Positions 54,982 to 63,312 of a DNA stretch of 64,000 nt are shown in pieces. Below the pieces are notes generated by a model. It was not told the DNA's origin and did not search any database. It saw nothing but the letters and a program-made list of their open reading frames with translations. The translations under genes were made by a program, and so were the position numbers. Source of the stretch: Kiritimatiellales bacterium (GTDB taxonomy: Bacteria > Verrucomicrobiota > Kiritimatiellia > Kiritimatiellales > Pontiellaceae); NCBI GenBank assembly GCA_003246265.1, contig QKAU01000017.1, positions 1 to 64,000 on the forward strand. Reading direction: 5' to 3'. Position 1 is the stretch's first letter. Every line of letters begins with the position of its first letter.

Positions 54982-56163
54982 ATGCAGACCACGTTCACAT
55001 CGCTCGACGGCATCCTGGCCCTGCTGCCCTCGCTTCCCGGCCGCCTTGCACCGATCCAGGAGACGCTGATCACCAACCTTATCATGCTGGGCGAGATCCC
55101 CTCGCCCACCTTCGAGGAGGAGGCGCGGATCAAGCTCTTTCTCCAGCGGCTGGTCGAATGCGGCCTGCCGGACGTCTCCGGCGACGAGGCAGGCAACGGT
55201 GTCGGCATCATCCCGGGAAGGAATCCCGACCGCAACATCCTGCTTGTGGCGCACGCGGACTCGGTCTACACAGACAAGACCGACCATTCGCTCTCGGTGC
55301 TTTCCGACGAGATCATCGGCCCCGGCGTGGCCGACAACGCCCTCGGGCTGGCCGTACTGGCAACCCTGCCCAGCCTGTTCGAAATGCTCGGCCTGCAGCT
55401 GGACGCCAACCTCGTCCTGCTCAGCAGTTCCAAGGGCCTTGGGCGCGGCAACCTCGACGGCCTGCGGTTCTTCATGGAAAACAACATCCTGCCGATGGAA
55501 GCCGGCATCTGCGTCGAGGGCGCCCAGCTGGGACGCCTGAGCTATTCCGCCGAGGGCATGTTCCGCGGCTACATCAACTGCCGCATCCCGGAGGACCTTG
55601 GCTGGCAGCGGGCCGGGCAGAACAGCGCCATCATCGCCCTCAACGACGTCATCAACCGGATCCTCGAGATTCCGATCCCCCGGCGGCCGCGCACCTCCAT
55701 CGTGCTCGGCGCCATACGCGGCGGCAAGAGCTACAACATCATGGCCACCCAATCGAGCCTCCGCTTCGAGGTCCGCAGCGAAAGCGCCGGACAGGTCCAG
55801 GCCATCCGGGAGCGCGTGGAGGATATCGTCGCCCATGCCACCTCCACCCACAATGCGCAGTTCGAATTCAGCGTGGTCTCCTCCCGCGACCCCGGCGGCA
55901 TCGATGTCGGGCACCCGCTGGTAAAGAGCTGCCGGAGGATCATGGAGTGCCTGGAGCTCGAAACCGAAATCCGGCCCAGCATGTCGGAGGTCTCCGAGCT
56001 GATCGCGCGCGGCCTCCCCGCCGTCACGCTGGGGATCACCGAGGCCAGCAACCTGCATGATCTGGATGAAACCATCCGCATCAAGCCCATCTATACGGGA
56101 CTGGCGCAGCTGCTTGCCGTGCTTTTCGCCATCGATGGAGGACTTTGCAATGAACCTGAATGA
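54982..56163 (+). CDS. M20 peptidase-like protein lacking the catalytic Glu pair
   Basis: 393 residues from ATG 54982. The M20/M28 fold is clear: AHADS (His91, Asp93), GVADNALGLAVL (Asp118), a GRLSYSAEG dimerisation-domain boundary, and SNLHD (His359). However, the expected GEEGLG block reads SSKGLGRG (Ser150-Lys151), so the catalytic base and one bridging metal ligand are missing, and the usual STDAN site is SMSEVS. A carboxypeptidase/deacetylase activity is therefore doubtful; it may bind a ligand instead. Its 3' end overlaps gpgS by 14 nt, with the gpgS SD (GGAGG) inside it, so the two are translationally coupled. No signal peptide. Confidence 0.75.
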   Translation: MQTTFTSLDGILALLPSLPGRLAPIQETLITNLIMLGEIPSPTFEEEARIKLFLQRLVECGLPDVSGDEAGNGVGIIPGRNPDRNILLVAHADSVYTDKTDHSLSVLSDEIIGPGVADNALGLAVLATLPSLFEMLGLQLDANLVLLSSSKGLGRGNLDGLRFFMENNILPMEAGICVEGAQLGRLSYSAEGMFRGYINCRIPEDLGWQRAGQNSAIIALNDVINRILEIPIPRRPRTSIVLGAIRGGKSYNIMATQSSLRFEVRSESAGQVQAIRERVEDIVAHATSTHNAQFEFSVVSSRDPGGIDVGHPLVKSCRRIMECLELETEIRPSMSEVSELIARGLPAVTLGITEASNLHDLDETIRIKPIYTGLAQLLAVLFAIDGGLCNEPE

Positions 56164-57127
56164 GTGGATCCACAGCAACACCATCCATCACTCCCAGTTC
56201 TGGGACCTGAAGAAACTCGTGGAGGAGAAGCAGCGGCAGGGCCTGAAGATCTCCCTTTGCCTGCCGACGCTCAACGAGGAGAAGACGATCGGCAAGGAGA
56301 TTGTCATGTTCAAGTCGGAGCTGGTCGATCGCTACCCGCTGCTCGACGAGATCGCCGTGATCGACTCCGGCTCCACCGATCGGACGCGCGACATCGCCGC
56401 CACCTTCGGCGCGGACGTCTACCTTTCGGCCGACATCCTGCCGCAGTACGGCGAGAAGAAGGGCAAAGGAGAGAACCTCTGGAAGGCGGTCTACCAGTTG
56501 ACCGGCGACATCATCGTCTATGTGGACGCGGACATTAAGAACATCCATCCGCGCTTCGCCTATGGACTGGTCGCCCCGCTCATCTACCGGCCGGAGGTGC
56601 ACTACGTGAAGGCATTCTATGACCGGCCCCTCGCCTTTTCGCAAGGGGTGCGCCCGTCCGGCGGCGGACGCGTGACGGAAATCCTGGTCCGTCCGCTCTT
56701 CTCGCTTTTCTTCCCCGACCTCACCGGGCTGGTGCAGCCGCTTTCCGGCGAATACGCCGTCCGACGCGAAGTGCTCGACAAGATCCCATTCCCCATAGGC
56801 TACGGCGTCGAGACCTCGCACCTCATCGATGTCTACGAGAAATGGGGCATGGAGGCCATCGCGCAGGTCGACCTCGACCAGCGCGTCCACCGCAACCAGG
56901 AGACCCGCGCCCTTGGCAAGATGGCCTTCGGCATCCTACGCGCCTTCCTGGTCCGGGCCGAGGCGCTGGGCGTCATCGGCAAGCTGCCCGAGCTGAGCAC
57001 CTTCCTCCGCCAGTTCCAGGTCAGCAACGCCAACTTCGAGCAGATCGCCTACGAGATCGTCGAGGAGGAGCGGCCGCCCATGATCGAACTGCCCGAATAC
57101 CGCGAAAAGTTCGGCGTCGCACTATGA
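56150..57127 (+). CDS. gpgS: Glucosyl-3-phosphoglycerate synthase-like glycosyltransferase (GT81)
   Basis: 325 residues from ATG 56150; GGAGG at 56137-56141. GT-A fold: CLPTLNEEKTIGKEI, VIDSGSTDRTRDIA, metal site DAD (Asp126-Asp128) in VYVDADIKNI, GKGENLW, and a loop with RPSGGGRVTEI. These match glucosyl-3-phosphoglycerate synthases, which transfer glucose from NDP-glucose to 3-phosphoglycerate, the first step to glucosylglycerate. The mature osmolyte requires a phosphatase; a HAD gene at 60243-60908 is a candidate. Coupled to the next GT by an ATGA overlap. Confidence 0.85.
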   Translation: MNLNEWIHSNTIHHSQFWDLKKLVEEKQRQGLKISLCLPTLNEEKTIGKEIVMFKSELVDRYPLLDEIAVIDSGSTDRTRDIAATFGADVYLSADILPQYGEKKGKGENLWKAVYQLTGDIIVYVDADIKNIHPRFAYGLVAPLIYRPEVHYVKAFYDRPLAFSQGVRPSGGGRVTEILVRPLFSLFFPDLTGLVQPLSGEYAVRREVLDKIPFPIGYGVETSHLIDVYEKWGMEAIAQVDLDQRVHRNQETRALGKMAFGILRAFLVRAEALGVIGKLPELSTFLRQFQVSNANFEQIAYEIVEEERPPMIELPEYREKFGVAL

Positions 57128-58560
57128 GCGAAAGGATCGCAGTCGCCGTCGTCCACTACCACCTCCGCCCCGGCGGGGTCACGCGGGTGATCGAACGCGC
57201 CATCGCGGCGATGTGCGGCCGGGCCGACTGCCTGGTCTTCTCCGGCGAAGCCCCCGGCGCCGGAAGCCCGCTAGTGGCGCTTAGCGAGCCGTTCCATGCG
57301 CTGGCTTATGGGCAAAACCCCGCGGCCCCGGAAGCCGAACGCCTCGCGAAGGACTTGCGGTTTACCGCCCGGGCGCTCTTCGGACGCGATCCCGACCTCT
57401 GGCACATCCACAACCATGCCTTGGGCAAGAATGCTTTCCTTCCCCGCTTCGTCCACCATCTGGCCACCGCCGGCTGCCGGATCCTGCTTCAGCCCCACGA
57501 CTTCGCGGAAGACGGGCGGCCGGAAAACTACCGCCTCCTCAAGGAACATCTGGGCGGCGCCCTGGAGGGAACGCTTTACCCTGCGGCACGGCATGTATGG
57601 TATGCGCCGATCAACCACAGGGATCGCTCCCTGCTACAGGAGATCGGCCTCCGGCAGATCCACGTGCTGCCCAATGCGGTTACGCCTCATCCGCCCGCTG
57701 CCGGGCACGGCCCCGACCGGAAACCTTCCCCCCGCACAGTGGTCTATCCCGCCCGCGCCATCCGGCGGAAGAACATCGGCGAGTTCCTGCTTTGGAGCCT
57801 TCTCGCCCCCGGTGGCTATCTGTTCCAGAGCACCCTCGCCCCGCAGAATCCGCAGTGGCAGGGCATCTATCGCGAATGGGTCGACTTTGCCGATGAGCTG
57901 GGCTTGCCGGTCGAATTCGATGCGGGCCGCCGACACGACTTTGCCGTACTCGTCCGGGATGCGGAGGTGCTGATCACCACCAGCATCGCCGAAGGCTTCG
58001 GCCTCGCCTTCCTGGAGCCGTGGATCGAAGGCAAACGGCTGGTAGGCCGCAAGCTTCCGGAGATCACCAGCGACTTTGAACGCGATGGGCTCGACCTTTC
58101 CGGGCTCTATGAACGTCTGCCGGTTCCTCTGGAGTGGATCGGGGAGGAGGATTTCCTTGCGGCCTTGGAAGCGGCGATGAGGAAATCGTACGCCGCATAC
58201 GCCATGGAGTGGACGCCGGAGCTTCTCCATGCGGCGTGCAGGGCGCTCGTCGTTGACGGCACGGTCGACTTCGGCATCCTCGACGAATCCCTCCAGCGCC
58301 GGGTCATCCGCCATATCGCGGAGCATCCCATGGACCGCGACCGCTTTCCCCCGTTCGATCCGTCGCCTGAATCCGGGGGCATCGACCACAACCGGAAAAT
58401 CGCGGGCGCGACCTACAGCCCGGAGGCCTATGGGAACCGCCTGCTGGGGATCTATCGAACCCTCGCCGCCATCGAACCGGGTCCGGTCTCCCACGCTTCC
58501 GCCGGCAAGCTGCTCCGCCTGTTCCTCCGGCCGGAACGGTTCAACCTGCTGAGCACCTAA
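57124..58560 (+). CDS. GT-B glycosyltransferase-like protein coupled to gpgS
   Basis: 478 residues; ATG overlaps the gpgS stop by 4 nt. N-terminal VAVVHYHLRPGGVTRVIERA and HIHNHALGKNAFLP (acceptor-domain), ILLQPHDFAEDGRP, PARAIRRKNI and TSIAEGFGLAFLEPW (GT4 EX7E-like). A C-terminal extension (~350-478), including DRDRFPPFDPSPESGG and a helical end, is not part of the standard GT4 core. May glycosylate the same osmolyte or export-linked glycan. Specificity unknown. Confidence 0.68.
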   Translation: MSERIAVAVVHYHLRPGGVTRVIERAIAAMCGRADCLVFSGEAPGAGSPLVALSEPFHALAYGQNPAAPEAERLAKDLRFTARALFGRDPDLWHIHNHALGKNAFLPRFVHHLATAGCRILLQPHDFAEDGRPENYRLLKEHLGGALEGTLYPAARHVWYAPINHRDRSLLQEIGLRQIHVLPNAVTPHPPAAGHGPDRKPSPRTVVYPARAIRRKNIGEFLLWSLLAPGGYLFQSTLAPQNPQWQGIYREWVDFADELGLPVEFDAGRRHDFAVLVRDAEVLITTSIAEGFGLAFLEPWIEGKRLVGRKLPEITSDFERDGLDLSGLYERLPVPLEWIGEEDFLAALEAAMRKSYAAYAMEWTPELLHAACRALVVDGTVDFGILDESLQRRVIRHIAEHPMDRDRFPPFDPSPESGGIDHNRKIAGATYSPEAYGNRLLGIYRTLAAIEPGPVSHASAGKLLRLFLRPERFNLLST

Positions 58561-58580
58561 GCCTCCGGAACGTTGCGTCC

Positions 58581-59273
58581 CTACCCCTCCCCTACCGGCT
58601 CGTCGTCCAGCAGCAAGTTTCGGGCACTGATGCAGGGTCCGGGGAACATCTCGACAAACTCTTCGGGGCTTTCGTCGAACAGGGCGCACATCGAGTCATA
58701 GGCGGCGCGGCCGTAGCGCAGGATGCTGCCCAGCGACTGTGTCTCCACCTCCTGCATGACGAAGCAGAGCTCCTCCGGGGTCGAATCCTGCACATCGAGC
58801 AGGAGCCGGTAGTCGCGGGGGTTCACCTTTTCCATGTTGCGGGTGTAGATGCTGTACTTGACGTACTCCACCACCCGCTGGTTCAGGCCGGCTTCCAGCA
58901 TGAAGACCAGTTCCACCAGCTCTACCCGCGTAAGCACCAGCCGCACCACCGGCGTATCGACATCCGGCGGCAGGAGACCGCTGATCTCGTCGATCGAACG
59001 GTCGAAGTCCTCGAGAATCGCCTCGCGGGTAAGCTCTCCGGAAACCGGCACCCAATGGATAATGATGTTGTGCGCCGGGTCGTTGTAGAGCAGTGGAAGA
59101 TCGATGCGGAATTCGGCGTGGCAGTCGGCGCATTCCACGCGATTGAGCCGGTTGTGCAGCAGCGCGTCCTTGAGCTGCGGGTCGGTGGCGGCGTTGATCG
59201 CTTCGTACAGTTCGACCTCCTGGGCGAAGCCGCATGAGGGACAGGTGATGTTGAAACGCTTGCTACGGCTCAT
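58581..59273 (-). CDS. CpXC-domain protein
   Basis: 230 residues from ATG 59273. N-terminal FNITCPSCGFAQEVELYEAIN and CADCHAEFRIDLPLLYND give two CxxC pairs (about residues 11-14 and 48-51) of the CpXC zinc-ribbon family; the rest is helical and acidic. The domain occurs in many bacteria with no known biochemical role. The start overlaps the end of the kinase gene by 11 nt, so it is the last gene of an overlapping set. Acidic C-terminus. Confidence 0.75.
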   Translation of the reverse strand: MSRSKRFNITCPSCGFAQEVELYEAINAATDPQLKDALLHNRLNRVECADCHAEFRIDLPLLYNDPAHNIIIHWVPVSGELTREAILEDFDRSIDEISGLLPPDVDTPVVRLVLTRVELVELVFMLEAGLNQRVVEYVKYSIYTRNMEKVNPRDYRLLLDVQDSTPEELCFVMQEVETQSLGSILRYGRAAYDSMCALFDESPEEFVEMFPGPCISARNLLLDDEPVGEG

Positions 59274-60246
59274 GGTGGACGTTCCCTGCTTGCTGGATGG
59301 TGTTGAATTGCCGTTCGAGGTCGCCGATTTCGCGCTGCCAGAAAAGCTCGCCGCCCCAGTCGGGAAAATGGGTGCGGAAGCGGAAGTCGTCGATCTGGGT
59401 GCTGCACCACGCGAGGAAATAGATGATCCGCATGGCGCGGAGGATCTCGACCAGCCGCAACTGGCGGTCATCGAACTCCATGAAGTGCTCGTAGCCTTCC
59501 AGGATGAGGCCGATCTCGCGGCGGACATCATGCGCGTGCCCCGGTAGCAGCAGCCAGATGTCCTGGACCGCGGGCCCCATGGCCATGTCGTCGAAATCGA
59601 TCACCATAAGCCCTTCGCCGGGCCTTTCGAGGATGTTGCCGCGGTGGCAATCGCCATGGATCCGCTGCAGGTCGATGCCCTCGAACGCATTGCGGGCCAC
59701 GTCGGCGATGCGCATCGCCACGTCGCGGAAGCGGTTCGCCTGATGGCGCTGCATGAACCCGCCGCCGACCAGCAGTTCCACCTCCGGCATCGTGGTCGAA
59801 TCCGGATGGAGGCGCAACCGGTTCGAGGCCGCGCGCCGCGCCCCGGCCGCATGGATGCGGCCTACCAGGCGGCCGAGTCGCCGCCATCCCTCGTCGTCGT
59901 GGAGAGCCATTTCGCGTCCGGAACGCTTGGGGAAAAGCGCGAAGAAAATGCCGTCGTCCTCCGCGATCGTTGCGCCATCCGCCATCGCCAGCGGGGTCAC
60001 CACGGGGATTTCGTCCGCGGTACAGTCGAGCACGAACCGGTGCTCGTCCTCCAGGGCCTCCCGGCTCCAGCGGCCCGGCCGGTAGAACTTGGCGATCAGC
60101 CGTTCCCCCGACATGGTCTGTAGCTCGTAGACCCGGTTGATGTAGCTCGGCAGCGGCGCGGTAAGGCCCGTCATGCCGCGGCCCAGCACCCCTTCCACGG
60201 CGGAAAGGATGCGGTCCGGCGTAAGCTGGTCGAACGCGCCGCTCAT
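59263..60246 (-). CDS. SrkA/YihE-like APH-family kinase
   Basis: 327 residues. Protein-kinase-like/APH fold: YINRVYELQTMSGERLIAKFYRPGRW (ATP lysine region), catalytic loop RIHGDCHRGNIL, and VIDFDDMAMGPAVQDIW (metal Asp). The FYRPGRW and HRGNIL forms match SrkA stress-response kinases (Thr/Ser kinase acting in cell-envelope and oxidative stress). Its place between a HAD phosphatase (4-nt overlap) and a CpXC protein suggests a joint function. A sugar or small-molecule kinase is an alternative. Confidence 0.82.
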   Translation of the reverse strand: MSGAFDQLTPDRILSAVEGVLGRGMTGLTAPLPSYINRVYELQTMSGERLIAKFYRPGRWSREALEDEHRFVLDCTADEIPVVTPLAMADGATIAEDDGIFFALFPKRSGREMALHDDEGWRRLGRLVGRIHAAGARRAASNRLRLHPDSTTMPEVELLVGGGFMQRHQANRFRDVAMRIADVARNAFEGIDLQRIHGDCHRGNILERPGEGLMVIDFDDMAMGPAVQDIWLLLPGHAHDVRREIGLILEGYEHFMEFDDRQLRLVEILRAMRIIYFLAWCSTQIDDFRFRTHFPDWGGELFWQREIGDLERQFNTIQQAGNVHHEP

Positions 60247-60908
60247 ACGTCCAGTGCCCGGAAAAGATGTTCGGCATCTTCGAAGGAATCGACCACGATA
60301 TCCGCCCCCTCGGCCTCCAGCGCAGGGCGGTCGAACTGCCCATTGCAGACGGCGACCGAAACCATGCCGTTGGCCCGGGCGGCCGCGACGTCGGAGGGGG
60401 TGTCGCCCAGCAGGTAGGCCAGCTCCGGGTGCCCCGCCCGCGCCAGCGCGATCGCCGCCATGCGGGCGCGGTCGCCATCGTCGTCGCCATACCCCCCGAC
60501 GCCGTCGAAGAAGCGGTCAAGCCCCGCGTGGCGCAGCTTGACGAAGGCGCATGCGCGGATGTTGCCGGTTACGAGCCCCAGCCGCCAATGGAGGGAGACC
60601 CTTTCCAGGAACTTCGCCACGCCCGGGAAGACGGTCGGCGGTGCCTTGGCGATGTTGGCATCGAGCAGGGGCGGAAGCCGCTCGAAAAACCGCTGCGTGC
60701 GGGCGGGATCGGCCGCGAGGCCGTTTTCCCGAAGGAGCTGCTCCACCACGCGGATATCGGTCGCCCCTGAAAAGTTGATATGCGACATGTCGACCCGCAC
60801 GCCGTAGGCATGGAGGAAGGCTTCGGCGAAGGCGCTCCGCCCCGAGCCCTTCGCATAGAGCAGCGTACCGTCGATGTCGCAGAAGATGTAGCGGCCCGGC
60901 GCAGCCAT
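60243..60908 (-). CDS. HAD phosphatase, phosphoglycolate-phosphatase-like; candidate GpgP
   Basis: 221 residues. Motif I CDIDGTLL (Asp11, Asp13), motif II LVTGN, motif III around DDGDRARM and motif IV LLGDTPSDVAAA. A C1-type cap lies between motifs I and II. Gph-like HADs are broad; its position in the osmolyte locus makes glucosyl-3-phosphoglycerate phosphatase an attractive guess. Overlaps the kinase gene by 4 nt. Confidence 0.8.
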   Translation of the reverse strand: MAAPGRYIFCDIDGTLLYAKGSGRSAFAEAFLHAYGVRVDMSHINFSGATDIRVVEQLLRENGLAADPARTQRFFERLPPLLDANIAKAPPTVFPGVAKFLERVSLHWRLGLVTGNIRACAFVKLRHAGLDRFFDGVGGYGDDDGDRARMAAIALARAGHPELAYLLGDTPSDVAAARANGMVSVAVCNGQFDRPALEAEGADIVVDSFEDAEHLFRALDV

Positions 60909-60916
60909 GGCGCACC

Positions 60917-61504
60917 CTAGTCGACCAGGTCGATCAGTTCGTTGATCGCGTCGGCATCGGACATTTCCCGTTCGGGGCGCTCCCTTCCCCCCTCATCGTC
61001 GTTGCGGGGAGGCTTCTGCTGCTGTTGCTGCTGCTGGCGCCGGCGGGGCGGGCGGTTGCCGCGGCCTTGCCCGCCGCCGCGCTCATCGCCCTCGCCGTCG
61101 GGGCCGACGTCGAAGGCCTTGCGGAAGGTGGCCGTGCGCAACTTGCGGGTGGAGCCTGGAACCATCTTTTCGACCGCCGCGCTACCGGTTACCAGTACTG
61201 CGCCGGAACCTTGGGAAGAAACGGTCCTGGCCAGGAACTTGGCATGGTCTTCCGGGGACTTGCTGTAGACGACCGTGACATGGTCCTCGAACTTCTTGCC
61301 GTGGGGCGCCTTGTTGAGCTCCTCGCCGCAGAGGACCGCCACGATGGGGGTCTTTTCACGCTCCGCAAAGCGTGAGAGGCGGCGGAGCAGCTGGAGCTGG
61401 TTGCGGGGCGCCACGTTCCCCTTCATGCCCAGCGATTCGTTCAGGGATACGGTATCGACTACCAGCACCGTGCGGGCCGGCTTGAACAGGTTGAATAAAC
61501 CCAT
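60917..61504 (-). CDS. Protein with N-terminal Rossmann/PIN-like domain and basic Gln-rich tail
   Basis: 195 residues; AAAGGAAAG SD. Residues 1-125: VLVVDTVSLNES, QLLRRLSRFAEREKTPIVAVLCGE and SQGSGAVLVTGSAAVEK alternate strand/helix like PIN/NYN nucleases, but a full acidic triad is not obvious. Residues ~140-175 are a low-complexity Arg/Gln/Pro/Gly tract with seven Gln in a row, likely disordered and nucleic-acid-binding. Ends in an acidic helix (DADAINELIDLVD). 8 nt upstream of the HAD gene, so first in the overlapping set. Function unknown. Confidence 0.6.
   Translation of the reverse strand: MGLFNLFKPARTVLVVDTVSLNESLGMKGNVAPRNQLQLLRRLSRFAEREKTPIVAVLCGEELNKAPHGKKFEDHVTVVYSKSPEDHAKFLARTVSSQGSGAVLVTGSAAVEKMVPGSTRKLRTATFRKAFDVGPDGEGDERGGGQGRGNRPPRRRQQQQQQQKPPRNDDEGGRERPEREMSDADAINELIDLVD
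61016..61036. repeat. CTG/CAG trinucleotide run coding for polyglutamine
   Basis: Six CTG plus one TTG triplets on the plus strand, encoding seven Gln on the minus strand. Prone to slippage, so tract length could vary between strains. Confidence 0.75.
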
Positions 61505-61669
61505 TGTGCTTTCCTTTGTGTTGTCGGTTCATTGTTCCATGCACATGACACCGTCGTATCCGACCGCCCTCAATCGGTATGGTTCGAGGCGGCTGGCGGT
61601 GTGTAGCCGTGCAGTTAAGGGGCGTGAAGGTACTTTATCGACTTCGTGGGCGCAAGCCCGTATTTGGCG

Positions 61670-62686
61670 CTATGCGGGCGACGCTGCGCCGAACGGATCG
61701 GCCACCCGAAGTCCAGCAAAGGCCGCGCGCAGCGCGGGTTCGTCGGAGGAGCGGAAGAGCAGTTTGGGGTTCGGTCCGGCGTCGATGGTGAGGTAGACCG
61801 CGAGTCCATCGGCCCGGAGGCGCTGGATCCGGTGGATGGCCTCGACCGTTCCAGGCTGGAAATAGAGTAGCGGTGGCCAGGCGGCGAGCATGGTGGCGTG
61901 CATGGCCAGGGCGTTGCGCTCGGCCGTCCTTCCCAATGTTGCAAAGTCCCGCTCCGCGATGGCGTTGCGCAAGAGATCCAGATCGGCGGCGGCCTGGGCC
62001 GGCCAGGAAGCGTAGAGGGCGGAAGTCGCCGCCGTCCGGTTCATGCCATCGCGGGACCCCACGGGCTTCTCTTCGACGCACAGCTCCACGATGCCGATCC
62101 GCAGTTCCGGCCATTCCGAATCGATGCGCTCGGCAAAGGAATCCCCCCCGGCCGGGTCATGCCCGGCATGCCACTGCACAAAACCGTCATAGACCGAGCG
62201 CGCCGCGCTACCACTGCCCAGGCGGGCCAGCATGGACAGGGACCTGCGATCCATCCCCCACCCTCCCAGTCGGTCGAGCGCCAGAACCAGCGCGGCGAAG
62301 CCCGATGCGGAGGAAGCGAGGCCGGCGGCGGTCGGGATGGTGTTCCGGGTATCCACCTCCAGCGCTCCGGCTCCTAGCCAGGGCCGGAGCAGATCGAGGA
62401 ATCCCGAGAGGCGCCGTGCAAAGGGGAGCTCTGCCGGCACCTCCAGCCCATTGAGATGGACCGCGTCTGCCGGGGCATCGATCCGCCGCACGTCGGTCCG
62501 TGTACCCAGCGAACCCAGGGAGATCGAGAGGCTGGAGTTGACGGGCAGGTTGAGGATGGCATCGCGCTTGCCCCAGTATTTGCACAGTGCAATGTTCGAG
62601 GGCGCGAACGCCGTGCTGCAGGCCTGCGGATCCGATGCGGCGTCTTTCATCAACCGCTCCACGAAACGTGCCTGCATCTCCTCCAT
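61670..62686 (-). CDS. mvaD: Diphosphomevalonate decarboxylase
   Basis: 338 residues from ATG 62686 (GGAGGG upstream). GHMP fold: IALCKYWGKRD, NLPVNSSLSISL, ATP loop AGLASSASGFAAL, GSGSAARSVYDGF and catalytic Asp in LTIDAGPNPKLL. All key residues of the ATP-dependent decarboxylase that makes isopentenyl diphosphate are present. It stands alone here; mevalonate kinase and related genes are not in the window. Phosphomevalonate decarboxylase is an alternative. Confidence 0.9.
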   Translation of the reverse strand: MEEMQARFVERLMKDAASDPQACSTAFAPSNIALCKYWGKRDAILNLPVNSSLSISLGSLGTRTDVRRIDAPADAVHLNGLEVPAELPFARRLSGFLDLLRPWLGAGALEVDTRNTIPTAAGLASSASGFAALVLALDRLGGWGMDRRSLSMLARLGSGSAARSVYDGFVQWHAGHDPAGGDSFAERIDSEWPELRIGIVELCVEEKPVGSRDGMNRTAATSALYASWPAQAAADLDLLRNAIAERDFATLGRTAERNALAMHATMLAAWPPLLYFQPGTVEAIHRIQRLRADGLAVYLTIDAGPNPKLLFRSSDEPALRAAFAGLRVADPFGAASPA

Positions 62687-62718
62687 TCCGCCGACCCTCC
62701 TTCCTCTCCGTCCGTCTC

Positions 62719-63210
62719 CTACTGTACCCCATCGCGTTCCACCGCCGGCTGGTAGAGCAGGAACAGGTGGACGGGGCCCGTGCCCTGCACCGCGCGCAGC
62801 TCCACGCGGGCACCCTGCCGCTCGGCCACGAGGCGGAACGAATGGCCGCCCACCTCCATCTGGAGCGGGGTCCACCCATGTTGGGCCAGGCAGTCCGAAT
62901 AGCGGCTCCTGACCCCCTGGAGGCTTTGCTTCGTTTTCATCCCGGCCCCCACCAGCTCCGTTTCGGGAATCCGTCCGTGCGCCTCCAGCTGGACCCCTTC
63001 CATCAGCAGGTAGTCCGGGAAGAAAAGTTCCTCCGGCTTCAATCCGGGTTCAAGCACGGACATCATGGCGCTGGAATCGACCACCGGTTCACCCGTGGGG
63101 GCTTTGGTGGCGCAGCCGGAAATACCCGCGGCGATGCAGCCGAATGCCAGCATCGGCATGATCGCATGGCCCTTGCGGCGGGACCGGTCCTGGGTTGAGG
63201 AATCAAGCAT
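62719..63210 (-). CDS. Putative lipoprotein
   Basis: 163 residues from ATG 63210, chosen because it puts a basic RSRRKG stretch and a hydrophobic helix directly before the lipobox ISGC (MLAFGCIAAGISGCATK). The mature protein is mixed alpha/beta with MEGVQLEAHG and ends in a short basic-acidic tail. No known domain. Located between rnfE and mvaD on the same strand; co-transcription with the rnf operon is possible. Confidence 0.62.
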   Translation of the reverse strand: MLDSSTQDRSRRKGHAIMPMLAFGCIAAGISGCATKAPTGEPVVDSSAMMSVLEPGLKPEELFFPDYLLMEGVQLEAHGRIPETELVGAGMKTKQSLQGVRSRYSDCLAQHGWTPLQMEVGGHSFRLVAERQGARVELRAVQGTGPVHLFLLYQPAVERDGVQ

Positions 63211-63312
63211 CACGGCACGCACATTCCGGAATAAACCGTGCGTGAAGGTAGAGGATCCCGGCCCATGAAACAAGGCCGGGACAGACGAATCGAACATCCC
63301 GAAGCGTCCGAC

